Shown here piece by piece: positions 23,601 to 30,130 of a stretch of 41,000 nt of DNA. The stretch is from contig CAJNDS010002467.1 of NCBI GenBank assembly GCA_905221605.1, forward strand, positions 366,513-407,512, read 5' to 3'. The stretch is from Symbiodinium natans. Its lineage: Eukaryota > Sar > Dinophyceae > Suessiales > Symbiodiniaceae. How positions within the stretch are numbered: position 1 is the stretch's first letter; each line of letters starts with the position of its first letter. The notes below the pieces were generated by a model. The model saw only the letters and a program-made list of their open reading frames with translations. It made no database searches and was not told the origin of the DNA. A program made the translations under genes and the position numbers.

Positions 23601-26600
23601 CTAATTGAAAGTGCCCCCCCCCCCCCCCCCCCCCAACTAAACTGCCGATAGCTTAAGCCAAGAGTTCTCATGAGTTGCCTAAACCTAGGAACACAGCCCT
23701 GAAGCCCTATACCTGGTCCCTAAACCAAGTCGGGCATATCTCTGCTTTCAGGCCAGGTCTGGAGGTTTCGGGGTTTAGGGTTTAGGGTTTCGGGCGTAGG
23801 GTTTAGGGTTTAGGGTTTAGGGCCTTTAGAGTCTAGGGTCTTTACCGTTTAGGGCCTTTGGGGTTTGGGGGGTGGCTTTTGGGGCGGAGCTTGGCTTGTT
23901 AAATTCCAAGGACTTTTGGTTCTTGCTCTTTTTTGTGTGGGTCTTTGGGTGCAGCCTTGTCTTAACAGGCCTAAGCCCTAGGGTTTAGGCCTAAACCCTA
24001 AACCCTAAACCCTAAACCCTAAACCCTAAACCCTAAAGAAACCCTTAAGCCGCGAGTGTTTATGGATGCCTTTGAGAGGTATGCTCCGGGCGGCGAGCTT
24101 TTCGACTACATCGTCGAGCATGGGCGCGCCGAGGTGGTCCTGGGAGGGCTTAGGGTTTAGGGTTTAGGGTTTTAGGGCGTAGGATTTAGGGTTTAGGGTT
24201 TGGGGTGTGTTGGGGCGAAATGAAGTCCCCCGCAAAGGTTTGAGTTTAGGTGTAGGTCCTAAACCCAAGATCCTAATCCCTAAGCCCTGAACCCAACACC
24301 CAGTAGGCCCCAATCCCTACATGCTAATCCGTAAACCCTAAACCCTAAAGCCAAGTCATTCAACAGCGCCCCCCCATTGTATCTTCAATGTGCTATTTTC
24401 ACGAGACATCGAGCCGGCCATCGGATACGCAGGGTTGAGATACCCTAAACCCTAAACCCTAAACCCTAATTGAGTCGAGGGAGTCAAGCTTGGACCCCTG
24501 GGGATGTAACCCTGAGAGGTTCCCTTCATATTCCACCCCTAAGCGCTACGACCCTAAACCCTAAAACTCAAAACCCTTAACCCCAAAACCCTAGAACTTA
24601 AACCCCTGAACCCTAAAATCTTAAACCCTACCCCCCCAATCAAACCTCAAACCTCCAGTCCTGAAAGTGGACCTGCAAACGGTATCCGGACTTCCGTCGG
24701 TCACGGAAAGAGTTCAGTGTTTCAGGGGTCAGGGTTCATAGGGTGTAGGGTCTGACCCTTATCTTTAGCGGTAGTTACATGTGCCCTTAATATGATCCAA
24801 AGGGTTCTGATGTGTGGGCCCTCAATTTGTATAGGGTATATAATACGGGGCATAGAAGGGAAACCCTTTTAAGGGCCCATGCTAAGGGACCATGTAAGTA
24901 GGATGAACAGTAAACTTGAAACCCTAAACCCCAAACCCTAAACCCTAAACCCCAAACCCTAAACCCCAAACCCTAAGCCCTCAACCCTGCACATAGTAGT
25001 CACTCAGCCCTGGAGCCACCCGAGTCGCAGGAGAAGGATGCTGGGCGCCCAGCTCCGACCGTTGTGTTGCCCTGGACTCCAGAATGGGGTTTCCAAAGAT
25101 AGTGTTTTTTTATTTTTTTATTATATTGCTTGTTTGTTTTTATTGTTGTTTTATTTTTTTTTTGAGGGGGGGGGGGGTCCTTTAATCAGGATTATAGTAT
25201 TTGGGTATATTAGGGGCGCCACTTTTTTCGAGAAATGCCCAAGTGGGTTTCCCTAATCCCTACACCCTGAACCCTAAACGGCGGGGGCGGGGGGGAGACG
25301 GGGTGGTTCCTATAATCAGCATCGTAGCATATTGGGGTATGGTATGGGCACGCCGTTTTTTTTGAGGCGCAAAGCAATAGCGCCATCTACACATTATTCG
25401 TTGACGTTGTGCCGCTCAGGGTTTAGGGTTTAGGGTTTAGGGTTTAGGGTTTAGGGTTTAGGGTTTAGGGTTTAGGGTTTAGGGTTTAGGGTTTAGGGTT
25501 CAGGGTAGTCCTGAATATCTTGATTAGCACTGAGTAATCTGAAGCTTAGCAGCAGCATGCATTAGTGATGGATGCTTTCTGTAACATAAACTTTAACAGC
25601 ACTCTGACTCTACAATTTCACATCTATGTTCATCATGCACGAGTGCAGCACTCTAGCTTGAGCAATGTCTTCGAAACAAAGTCCACACTGCAAAGCAAGC
25701 TGGCCTCTTTCCTCCTGGTCTCTGGCCCGGGTCATGTTGCGCGGACTGGCAGGGGCTATGTTGGAATTAAGTGATTAGACTCGGATTCTGTAGAATCCTG
25801 TCGGCTGAACCTGACTCCCAAACGCTTACGCTGCAAGAATGCGTTAAGTTAGCCCTGATCCTAATTTTAACCCAAAGCCCTGAGCCACATTATCAAAGCT
25901 TTAAACCCGAAGCTAAAAGTCGTAACCTTTGAGCTGAAAGCTTACTTAAACTCCAAGTTGCCAAATCCAAATCCTAAACAGCTTTCCTGACCTGAAAAGT
26001 TCCAAACCCCAAGCCCCCAATATTGGACACTATTCTCCAAATCTTGACTTTTAAATAGAATGGGGGGTTTAACAATAGGGAGAAGAGATTAGGCGATGCA
26101 ACGGGTCCTCGCCCCGAGGCTTGTCGGTTCCTTCATCAGATCTTGGCCGGCGTGGAGCGTGTGCACGAGACGTCCGCGTCACAGTTGGCTGTAACATTCT
26201 GCGTTTGGAGGGCCTGTGAGTACACCTGACTGCCCCTTCATGGTGAAGTGCTTAGGTTTTAGGTTTTAGGGTTTAGGGTTTAGGGTTTAGGGTTTAGGGT
26301 TTAGGGTTTAGGGTTTAGGGTTTAGGGTTTAGGGTTTAGGGTGAGACTGCCAAGCCAGGAATGTCGTACACCGCGACATGAAGCCAGAAAATCTGCTGAC
26401 GCCTGAGCTGCTTTTGGGTGGGGCCTTTGACATGTAGGGTGCCCCCTAAACCTTCAACCCTAAACCTTAAACCCTAAACCCTAAACCCTGAACCCTGAAC
26501 CCTAAACCCTAAACCCAGCCTTCCATAAACCCTAAACCCTAGTCCCTAAACCCTAAACCCCCAACCATGGGAACCAGAAGAGTGGCCTAACAAATAGGAC

Positions 26601-29600
26601 GTATAGCCCACTTTGAGCTCTGGTCGCCGAAGGAACGCACGAAACGCTAAACCCTAAACCCTAGATCCTAAACCCTCAACCCTAAACCCTAAACCCTAAG
26701 GGCAACCCACATGCAGATGGAGCCGGTTCCCGCAGCCGTGCTGCGGGCCACCGAGCCGTTCCGCAGCGGAGACAACCAGAGCGTGGGGAGCACTTCGGGG
26801 AGGTGCAAACGGCGCGCAGGGCAATGTTGGCGACTGAGGTGAAGAAGGCCTTCGTCCACTTTGCCTTCGTTGAGAGGGTTCTGAAGTATGGCCCTTGGGT
26901 TTTATGGGCTATATATATATATATATGTATGTCTATATTTAGTTATTTATTTATACAAGGGGTTCCCCAAGTAGGGGCCCATATCAAGGGACCATGTATC
27001 TCCCCCAAGATGATCAATATCTTGGTAGCCCAGTGGTGCCCTTTTCCCCTTTCTTGTTGGTTCAAGGTTCCCTTATATTATACCCTAAACCCTAAACCCT
27101 AAACCCTAAACCCTAAACCCTAAACCCAAAAAAGGGTGCCCTTTCTAGTTTTTTGGTTTCCTGGGCTACCAAGAGAGATGCACCAGAGGGGAGTTTCGAG
27201 GTTAGGGCCCTTGAAGCCCTAAACCCAAAAACCCTGGATCCCTAAAACCCTAAAAGCTAAAGCCCCAACCCCTAAACCCCAAAACCGTAAACGAAACTGG
27301 GTACTGGGCTACCTAAGCCCTAAACCCTAAACCCTAAACCCTAAACCCTAAACCCTAAACCCTAAACCCTAAACCCTAAACCCTAAACCTAGGAGCTGTC
27401 TTGGGGTTGGGGGTTGAGGCCGTGCCGGGCCTTGGGGCTGTGAAATCCTGTTGTGGGTTCAGGTCCTTCACGACCCTTCTTAGAAGTTATGTTGTTGCTT
27501 TCAAACCCTAAGCCCTAAACCCTAGACTCTAAACCCTAAACCCCTTAAACCCTAAACCTTAAACCCTAGCCCTAAACCCTAAACCCTAAACCCTAAACCC
27601 TAGCCCTAAACCCCAAACCATTGTCGACCTGGGCCTGAGTGCGGCGCTCAGGCTGCTCGACGAGCGGGAGTGCATCAAGATCGTCGACTTCGGCCTGAGC
27701 AACACCTTCCAGGTGGGTTTAGGGTTTAGGGTTTAAGGTTTAGGGTTTAGGGTTTAGGGTTTAGGGTTTAGGGTATAGGGTTTAGGGCTTAGGGCTTAGG
27801 GCTTAGGGCTTAGGGCTTAGGGTTAGGGTTCAGGGTTTAGGGTTCAGGGTTCAGGGTTCAGGGTACAGGGTTCAGGGTTTTGGGTTTAGGGTGGCCCAGT
27901 GGTACCCTTACCAGTCTTGTGGTTTTGGGTGCGCTTATAAAGTAACCAACCCCAGAAAAGGGGAAGGGGGGCGGAGGGTTGATAGAAGTTTTCTGGGTGG
28001 GGGGCCTGGGGCCGAATGGACCCGGCTTGTACGACGTAAGGCTCTGCGTGCAGGATCCTCCCCCTGAGCCCGATACCCCTCAACTTGTGACTTCATAGAA
28101 CTTTTCGCTCTGCGCTTTAGGGTTTAGGGTTTAGGATTTAGGATTTAGGGTTTAGGATTTAGGGTTTAGGGTTTAGGGTTTAGGGTCGCCCAGTAGTACC
28201 TGTAGGCTGTAGGGTTTGGGGTTAACAAAATTGAGCACTTAGGTTCCCCTGGGCTGCATAGCTCTAAGGGTAGTTTCATGGGCCCCTACTATGGTTCCTT
28301 ACCCTCTTTAAAGGTTCTGATGTATGGGTTCTCAGATTGTTTAGGGTTGCCTCAGGAGTATAGAAGGGGTCTCCTTTTAAGGGCCCACACTGAGGGACCA
28401 TGCAACTACCTTAAGAAAGTCGGGTTCGTTAGGCAGCGCTGCGTTTGACATTCATTTGTTCATGGGACTTTACCTTGGACCCCCTAAGGTTGTACCTTTG
28501 GGGACCCCTGCTTACAGACCCTTTGAGGGAGTATAAGGGCCATATTGGGAAAATGTTATTAAAGGAAGCTTCCTTTGAGGGAATATAAGGGCCATATTTG
28601 GAGAATTTATTAAAGAAAGCTTCCTTTGAGGGAATATAAGGGCCAAAATGGGAAAGTGTTATTCAAGGAAGCTTAGAGGTACAACCTGAGGGGGTCCGAG
28701 TACGACTCCCTTGATCATTGTCGACCTATGCTTCCCGAAGCCTACCCTACCAGTAGGGGCCCACAACCTTTCAGAGTGACAAGGGCCCCATTCGTTTACA
28801 GTTAACAGTTTAAGATATACTTAGGATTTAGGGTTAGGGTTTTGGGTTTTGGGTTTCGGGTTTAGGGTTTAGGGTTTAGAGCTTAGGTTTTAGGGTTTAG
28901 GGTTTAGGGTTTAGGGTTCGGGTTTCGGGTTTCGGGTTTAGGGTTTAGGGGGCATGCCTGCTTGTATTGAAGGCCAAGCGACCATCATAACCTCACTTCG
29001 GAGGCTGAAAGCATCCCCCGTCGAAAAATTGCCAGAGCTCGGTGAAGGAACAGGTGGTGTAGGACTCTGGGGCTATAAGACTAAGGGAGGCTTAGGGTTT
29101 GTAGCTGACCGTAAACCCCACAGATAAACCCTCAACCCTAAATCCTGAACCTTAAACCCTAAACCCTAAACGCCCTAAACCCTAAACCCGAATCCTAAAC
29201 CCTAAACCCGGCAAGGATGGGCAGCTCCTGCAAACGGCTTGTGGCTCTCCCTGCCGAGCTCTCAAAGCTAGGGTGCGTCACCAGAGCCAGCACTCAAAAG
29301 TTCCACTCCGCCTCGAGTCCCTAAACCCTAAACCCTAAACCCTAAACCCTAAACCCTAAACCCTAAACCCTAAACCCTAAACCCTAAACCCTAAACCCTA
29401 AACCCTAAACCCTAAACCCTAAACCCTAAACCCTAAACCCAAACCCTGAAACCCTAAATTCCTGAACCCGAAACCCTAAACCCTAGCTGCCATCGACTCT
29501 AGAGCCTTGTAGACTCCGATATCCTAAAGTCCTGACCTGCGAACGGTACGCTGGAAGATCGGGCCCTCAGTTTCGGGTTTTTGCCTTTTGGGCCGGTTTA

Positions 29601-30130
29601 GGGCTAGGGTTTAGGGTTTAGGGTTTCGGGTTTAGGGTTTAGGGTTTAGGGTTTATAGTTTAGGGTTTAGGGTTTAGGGTTTAGGGTTTAGGGTTTAGGG
29701 TTTAGGGGTTTGGGATAAGGGTTTAGGTGTCAGGGTTTAGGGAGACCTCTTAGTCTCAGGGCTTGGGGCCCAAGAAGCTCCATAAGGCCCCAACTTGGTA
29801 GCCCAGAGGTACCCTTTACTTTTTGTTTACCCTAAACCCTAAACCCTAAACCCTAAACCCTAAACCCTAAACCCTAAACCCTAAACCCTAAACCCTAAAC
29901 CCTAAACCCTAAACCCTAAACCCTAAACCCTAAACCCTAAACCCAAACCCTAAACCCTTTCCAAGTGACCAACCCAAACCAGGGGTACCCTTACTGCAAT
30001 ACGGTTACTGGGCTACCAAGCCAAATTCCCCAAACCGAAAAGCTACGTCCCTTAATGGTGAACTGGGAATATCCCAGACAGCGCCTAAGGCTACGCCGCA
30101 CCGGAGATGATTGCGGGAAATCAGCACTCA
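17569..30130 (+). CDS. Ser/Thr protein kinase of SNF1/AMPK/MARK (CAMK-like) type, 11 exons found, partial
   Basis: Eleven exons of 36-61 nt join in phase with no stop and give about 176 residues of a eukaryotic kinase domain. In order: GEGTFGK glycine loop (about residues 10-16), VAVK lysine (about 32), the αC segment ending ADVERVA then REIHIL (about 45-56), hinge MEYAPGGELFDY, HRDMKPEN catalytic loop (about 122-129), DFGLSN (about 142-147), and TACGSPC plus YAAPEMIAG activation segment and APE motif. Wording of these motifs fits the SNF1/AMPK/MARK group of cytoplasmic Ser/Thr kinases; the exact member and substrate cannot be told. A family kinase domain is about 250-260 residues, so the C-lobe after APE is missing, as is the N-terminus: the first exon starts in phase 1, so at least one exon lies upstream. 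Introns of 0.2-2 kb are packed with TTTAGGG arrays and MITEs. Ends: GC-AG in six introns, GT-AG in four. No disabling change is seen, but completeness is unknown. Confidence 0.85.
17616..19326 (+). other. kinase intron 1 (1,711 nt), telomere-repeat-rich
   Basis: GC-AG intron. It contains TTTAGGG arrays at about 18305-18361, 18700-18748 and 18990-19095, CCCTAAA arrays at about 18120-18188 and 19205-19252, and an inverted-repeat element at 18191-18299. A purine-rich GAGAGG-type stretch lies at about 18635-18690. Confidence 0.8.
18191..18299. mobile_element. MITE family E copy
   Basis: Inverted ends CCCTAAGGGTCCATGTACCTAAAT and ATTTAGGTACATGGCCCTTAGGG (one gap). Short and hairpin-capable. Relatives at 13585-13671 and 21003-21096. 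Confidence 0.7.
19327..19374 (+). CDS. kinase exon 2 (ATP-binding lysine)
   Basis: Sixteen codons reading VKLGTHILTGERVAVK. The final Lys is the expected ATP-anchoring lysine. Acceptor cgccacag|gtc; donor is GC (aag|gccagg). It is in phase 0 at both ends and continues to VLEKERI. Confidence 0.88.
19375..20373 (+). other. kinase intron 2 (999 nt)
   Basis: GC-AG intron with variant TTTAGGGG sequence at 19395-19520, a short CCCTAAA array at 19968-20005 and a CCCTAAA block at 20283-20360. Near 19864-19960 a palindrome-like AT-rich element is flanked by poly-C and poly-G. Confidence 0.8.
20374..20425 (+). CDS. kinase exon 3 (start of helix αC)
   Basis: Reads VLEKERIQELADVERVA plus one base. It matches the linker and αC helix of CAMK-like kinases. 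Acceptor ctgcag|gtc; GC donor (gcgc|gcccgg). The Glu before Arg-Val-Ala is a candidate for the αC salt-bridge residue. Confidence 0.85.
20668..20816. mobile_element. MITE family B copy in kinase intron 3
   Basis: GGAAGACCTGTTGACTAAGTAAGTAGGG at the left and GACTTAGTAAGCCGAAAGAGCTTCGAA at the right. It holds a short telomere-type insert (about 20706-20735) that splits a repeated GACTTAGTAAGTAGGG. Confidence 0.5.
21003..21096. mobile_element. hairpin element, MITE family E-like
   Basis: Ends AATCCTAAGTACCTATAT and GATGTAGGTACTTAGGACC form an inverted repeat about 94 nt long inside kinase intron 3. Confidence 0.5.
21514..21563 (+). CDS. kinase exon 4 (β4 region)
   Basis: Completes a split Arg codon, then reads EIHILKLIRRCRHIIQ. 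The usual REIHILKLIRHPHIIQ wording is recognisable, with a local difference (RRCRH). Acceptor ccgag|gtg; GC donor (cag|gcatta). Confidence 0.85.
21770..21880. mobile_element. MITE family A copy, no telomeric insert
   Basis: Inverted sequences AGTGGTACCCCTGTACACTTTTCTTGG and CCAAGAAAAGGGTACCCCTTATTG, then GGTTACTAGGCTACC. It lies within kinase intron 4. Confidence 0.55.
21903..22003. mobile_element. MITE family C copy in kinase intron 4
   Basis: About 100 nt with inverted ends GATGTTCCCCTTTTGTCGAAC and TTTTTATAAGGGGGAACATC, and subterminal AGTCCTAATAGG/CCTATTAAGGACT pairing. It should fold as a near-complete hairpin. Confidence 0.65.
22561..22693. mobile_element. MITE family D copy, opposite orientation
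   Basis: Ends CCCCTATCTATACTACTACCCC and GGGGTAGTAGGG. Its core (CTTAATTATCCCTAAACAGCC...) is the reverse complement of the 2174-2297 core with scattered changes. A short TTTAGGG run (about 22537-22552) sits just outside, next to a second partial copy of the end. Confidence 0.6.
23233..23279 (+). CDS. kinase exon 5 (β5 and hinge)
   Basis: Reads LYEIIETPRQLYLIM plus two bases. It joins to the next exon to give MEYAPGGEL, the hinge. Acceptor gaccag|ctt; donor is GT (ga|gtgccc). A GC donor two bases later is also possible, but the GT choice gives AG|G at the next acceptor. Confidence 0.87.
23280..24078 (+). other. kinase intron 5 (799 nt)
   Basis: GT-AG intron. It includes a poly-C/poly-A junction at 23401-23430, (TA)n and (TACA)n at about 23462-23518, poly-C at 23616-23634, and telomere-type arrays at 23770-23822 and 23993-24038. 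Confidence 0.8.
24079..24133 (+). CDS. kinase exon 6 (hinge and helix αD)
   Basis: Completes Glu, then reads YAPGGELFDYIVEHGRAE. GGELFDYI is characteristic of SNF1/AMPK/MARK kinases. Acceptor gagag|gta; GT donor (gag|gtggtc). Confidence 0.9.
24770..24902. mobile_element. MITE family F copy
   Basis: Ends GGTAGTTACATGTGCCCTTAA and AAGGGACCATGTAAGTAGG. The interior matches 28269-28410 (GGTTCTGATGTRTGGG...CATAGAAGGG...CTTTTAAGGGCCCA). Confidence 0.65.
25160..25365. repeat. two diverged copies of a poly-G-led repeat
   Basis: GGGGG-TCCTTTAATCAGGATTATAGTAT...GGGGCGCCACTTTTTTCGAG at about 25166-25232 matches GGTTCCTATAATCAGCATCGTAGCAT...GGGCACGCCGTTTTTTTTGAGG at about 25302-25365. Confidence 0.5.
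25504..25870. other. unique intronic stretch, no feature recognised
   Basis: About 360 nt of mixed-composition sequence within the kinase intron between exons 6 and 7, without telomere-type repeats. A 69-codon plus-strand frame (25565-25774) has no splice signals or motifs and is probably fortuitous. Confidence 0.3.
26119..26171 (+). CDS. kinase exon 7 (helix αE)
   Basis: Reads ACRFLHQILAGVERVHE plus two bases, the αE helix leading to the catalytic loop. Acceptor ccccgag|gct; GT donor (gagac|gtccgc). The following intron is the shortest of the gene, 187 nt, and is largely a TTTAGGG array. Confidence 0.88.
26172..26358 (+). other. kinase intron 7 (187 nt), mostly TTTAGGG array
   Basis: GT-AG intron in which about 26260-26342 is a nearly perfect TTTAGGG array. 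It is the clearest case of a telomere-type array filling a short intron between two unmistakable exons (αE helix and HRD loop). Confidence 0.88.
26359..26394 (+). CDS. kinase exon 8 (catalytic loop HRD)
   Basis: Only 36 nt, reading NVVHRDMKPEN after a split Thr codon. It holds the catalytic Asp of HRD and the Lys and Asn of KPEN. Acceptor gccag|gaa; GC donor (aatct|gctgac), chosen because it restores the NLLLDE continuation. Confidence 0.9.
26711..26815 (+). other. GC-rich open island inside a kinase intron
   Basis: After acceptor-like catgcag the frame reads MEPVPAAVLRATEPFRSGDN then QSVGSTSG. GC content is much higher than the rest of the intron. It is not part of the kinase domain, since exons 8 and 9 join directly. 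It may be an alternative exon, a fragment of another gene, or non-coding. Confidence 0.2.
27022..27175. mobile_element. MITE family A copy carrying a CCCTAAA array
   Basis: Ends CTTGGTAGCCCAGTGGTGCCC and GGGTTTCCTGGGCTACCAAG-like sequence. The centre, at 27083-27127, is a CCCTAAA array placed where the family centre normally reads AACCCAACCCTGAAAAGG. Confidence 0.65.
27652..27712 (+). CDS. kinase exon 9 (DFG motif)
   Basis: Completes Leu, then reads LLDERECIKIVDFGLSNTFQ. The Mg-binding DFG is followed by LSN, as in SNF1/AMPK kinases. Acceptor gctcag|gct; GT donor (cag|gtgggt) that runs straight into a TTTAGGG array. Confidence 0.92.
28269..28410. mobile_element. MITE family F copy
   Basis: Ends GGTAGTTTCATGGGCC and GGGACCATGCAACTACC. 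Clearly related along its length to 24770-24902. A partial third copy (AAGGGACCATGTATCTCCC) is near 26986-27004. Confidence 0.65.
28477..28697. mobile_element. inverted-repeat element with three internal 51-bp tandem repeats
   Basis: Terminal inverted repeats GGACCCCCTAAGGTTGTACCT and AGAGGTACAACCTGAGGGGGTCC. Between them a unit of about 51 nt (CTTTGAGGGAATATAAGGGCC...GGAAGCTTC) is repeated three times (28520-28570, 28571-28621, 28622-28673) with few changes. Confidence 0.75.
29216..29252 (+). CDS. kinase exon 10 (activation loop)
   Basis: Reads DGQLLQTACGSP plus one base. The TACGSPCYAAPE stretch completed by the next exon carries the threonine usually phosphorylated in this family. Acceptor ggcaag|gat; GC donor (ccct|gccgag). 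Confidence 0.88.
29253..30089 (+). other. kinase intron 10 (837 nt)
   Basis: GC-AG intron containing CCCTAAA arrays at 29319-29475 and 29829-29956 (the latter inside a MITE) and a TTTAGGG array at 29595-29705. Telomere-type repeats make up a large share of it. Confidence 0.82.
29793..30020. mobile_element. MITE family A copy carrying a long CCCTAAA array
   Basis: Inverted ends CTTGGTAGCCCAGAGGTACCC and GGTTACTGGGCTACCAAG. An array of about 128 nt (29829-29956) lies inside, at a different internal position from the array in the 27022-27175 copy. Confidence 0.7.
30090..30130 (+). CDS. kinase exon 11 (APE motif), last one found
   Basis: Completes Cys, then reads YAAPEMIAGNQHS. Acceptor cctaag|gct. 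The end is tentative: a GT donor follows at 30131 (tca|gtcagc), placed where a Gly-Pro continuation would be expected. I found no DVWS-type exon downstream. Confidence 0.78.

Larger units (their letters stand above)
24134..26118 (+). other. kinase intron 6 (1,985 nt)
   Basis: GT-AG intron, the longest in the gene. It holds short arrays near 24147-24205 and 24440-24470, an inverted-repeat element at 24770-24902, two related poly-G-flanked repeats (about 25160-25235, 25290-25365), a long TTTAGGG array at 25419-25503, and unique sequence at 25504-26118. Confidence 0.8.
26395..27651 (+). other. kinase intron 8 (1,257 nt)
   Basis: GC-AG intron with CCCTAAA arrays at about 26445-26515, 26645-26700, 27083-27127 (inside a MITE), 27318-27388 and 27505-27620, plus a (TA)n tract at 26911-26926. 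Confidence 0.82.
27713..29215 (+). other. kinase intron 9 (1,503 nt)
   Basis: GT-AG intron. It begins directly with a TTTAGGG array (27716-27890, grading into TTCAGGG and CTTAGGG variants), then has arrays at 28108-28187 and 28820-28950, two MITEs (28269-28410, 28477-28697) and a CCCTAAA block at 29130-29210. Confidence 0.82.

Noticed and set aside
1-30130. A true chromosome end or subtelomere
   Set aside because: The TTTAGGG arrays are short, scattered, in both orientations and separated by unique exons. No terminal array reaches the window edge.
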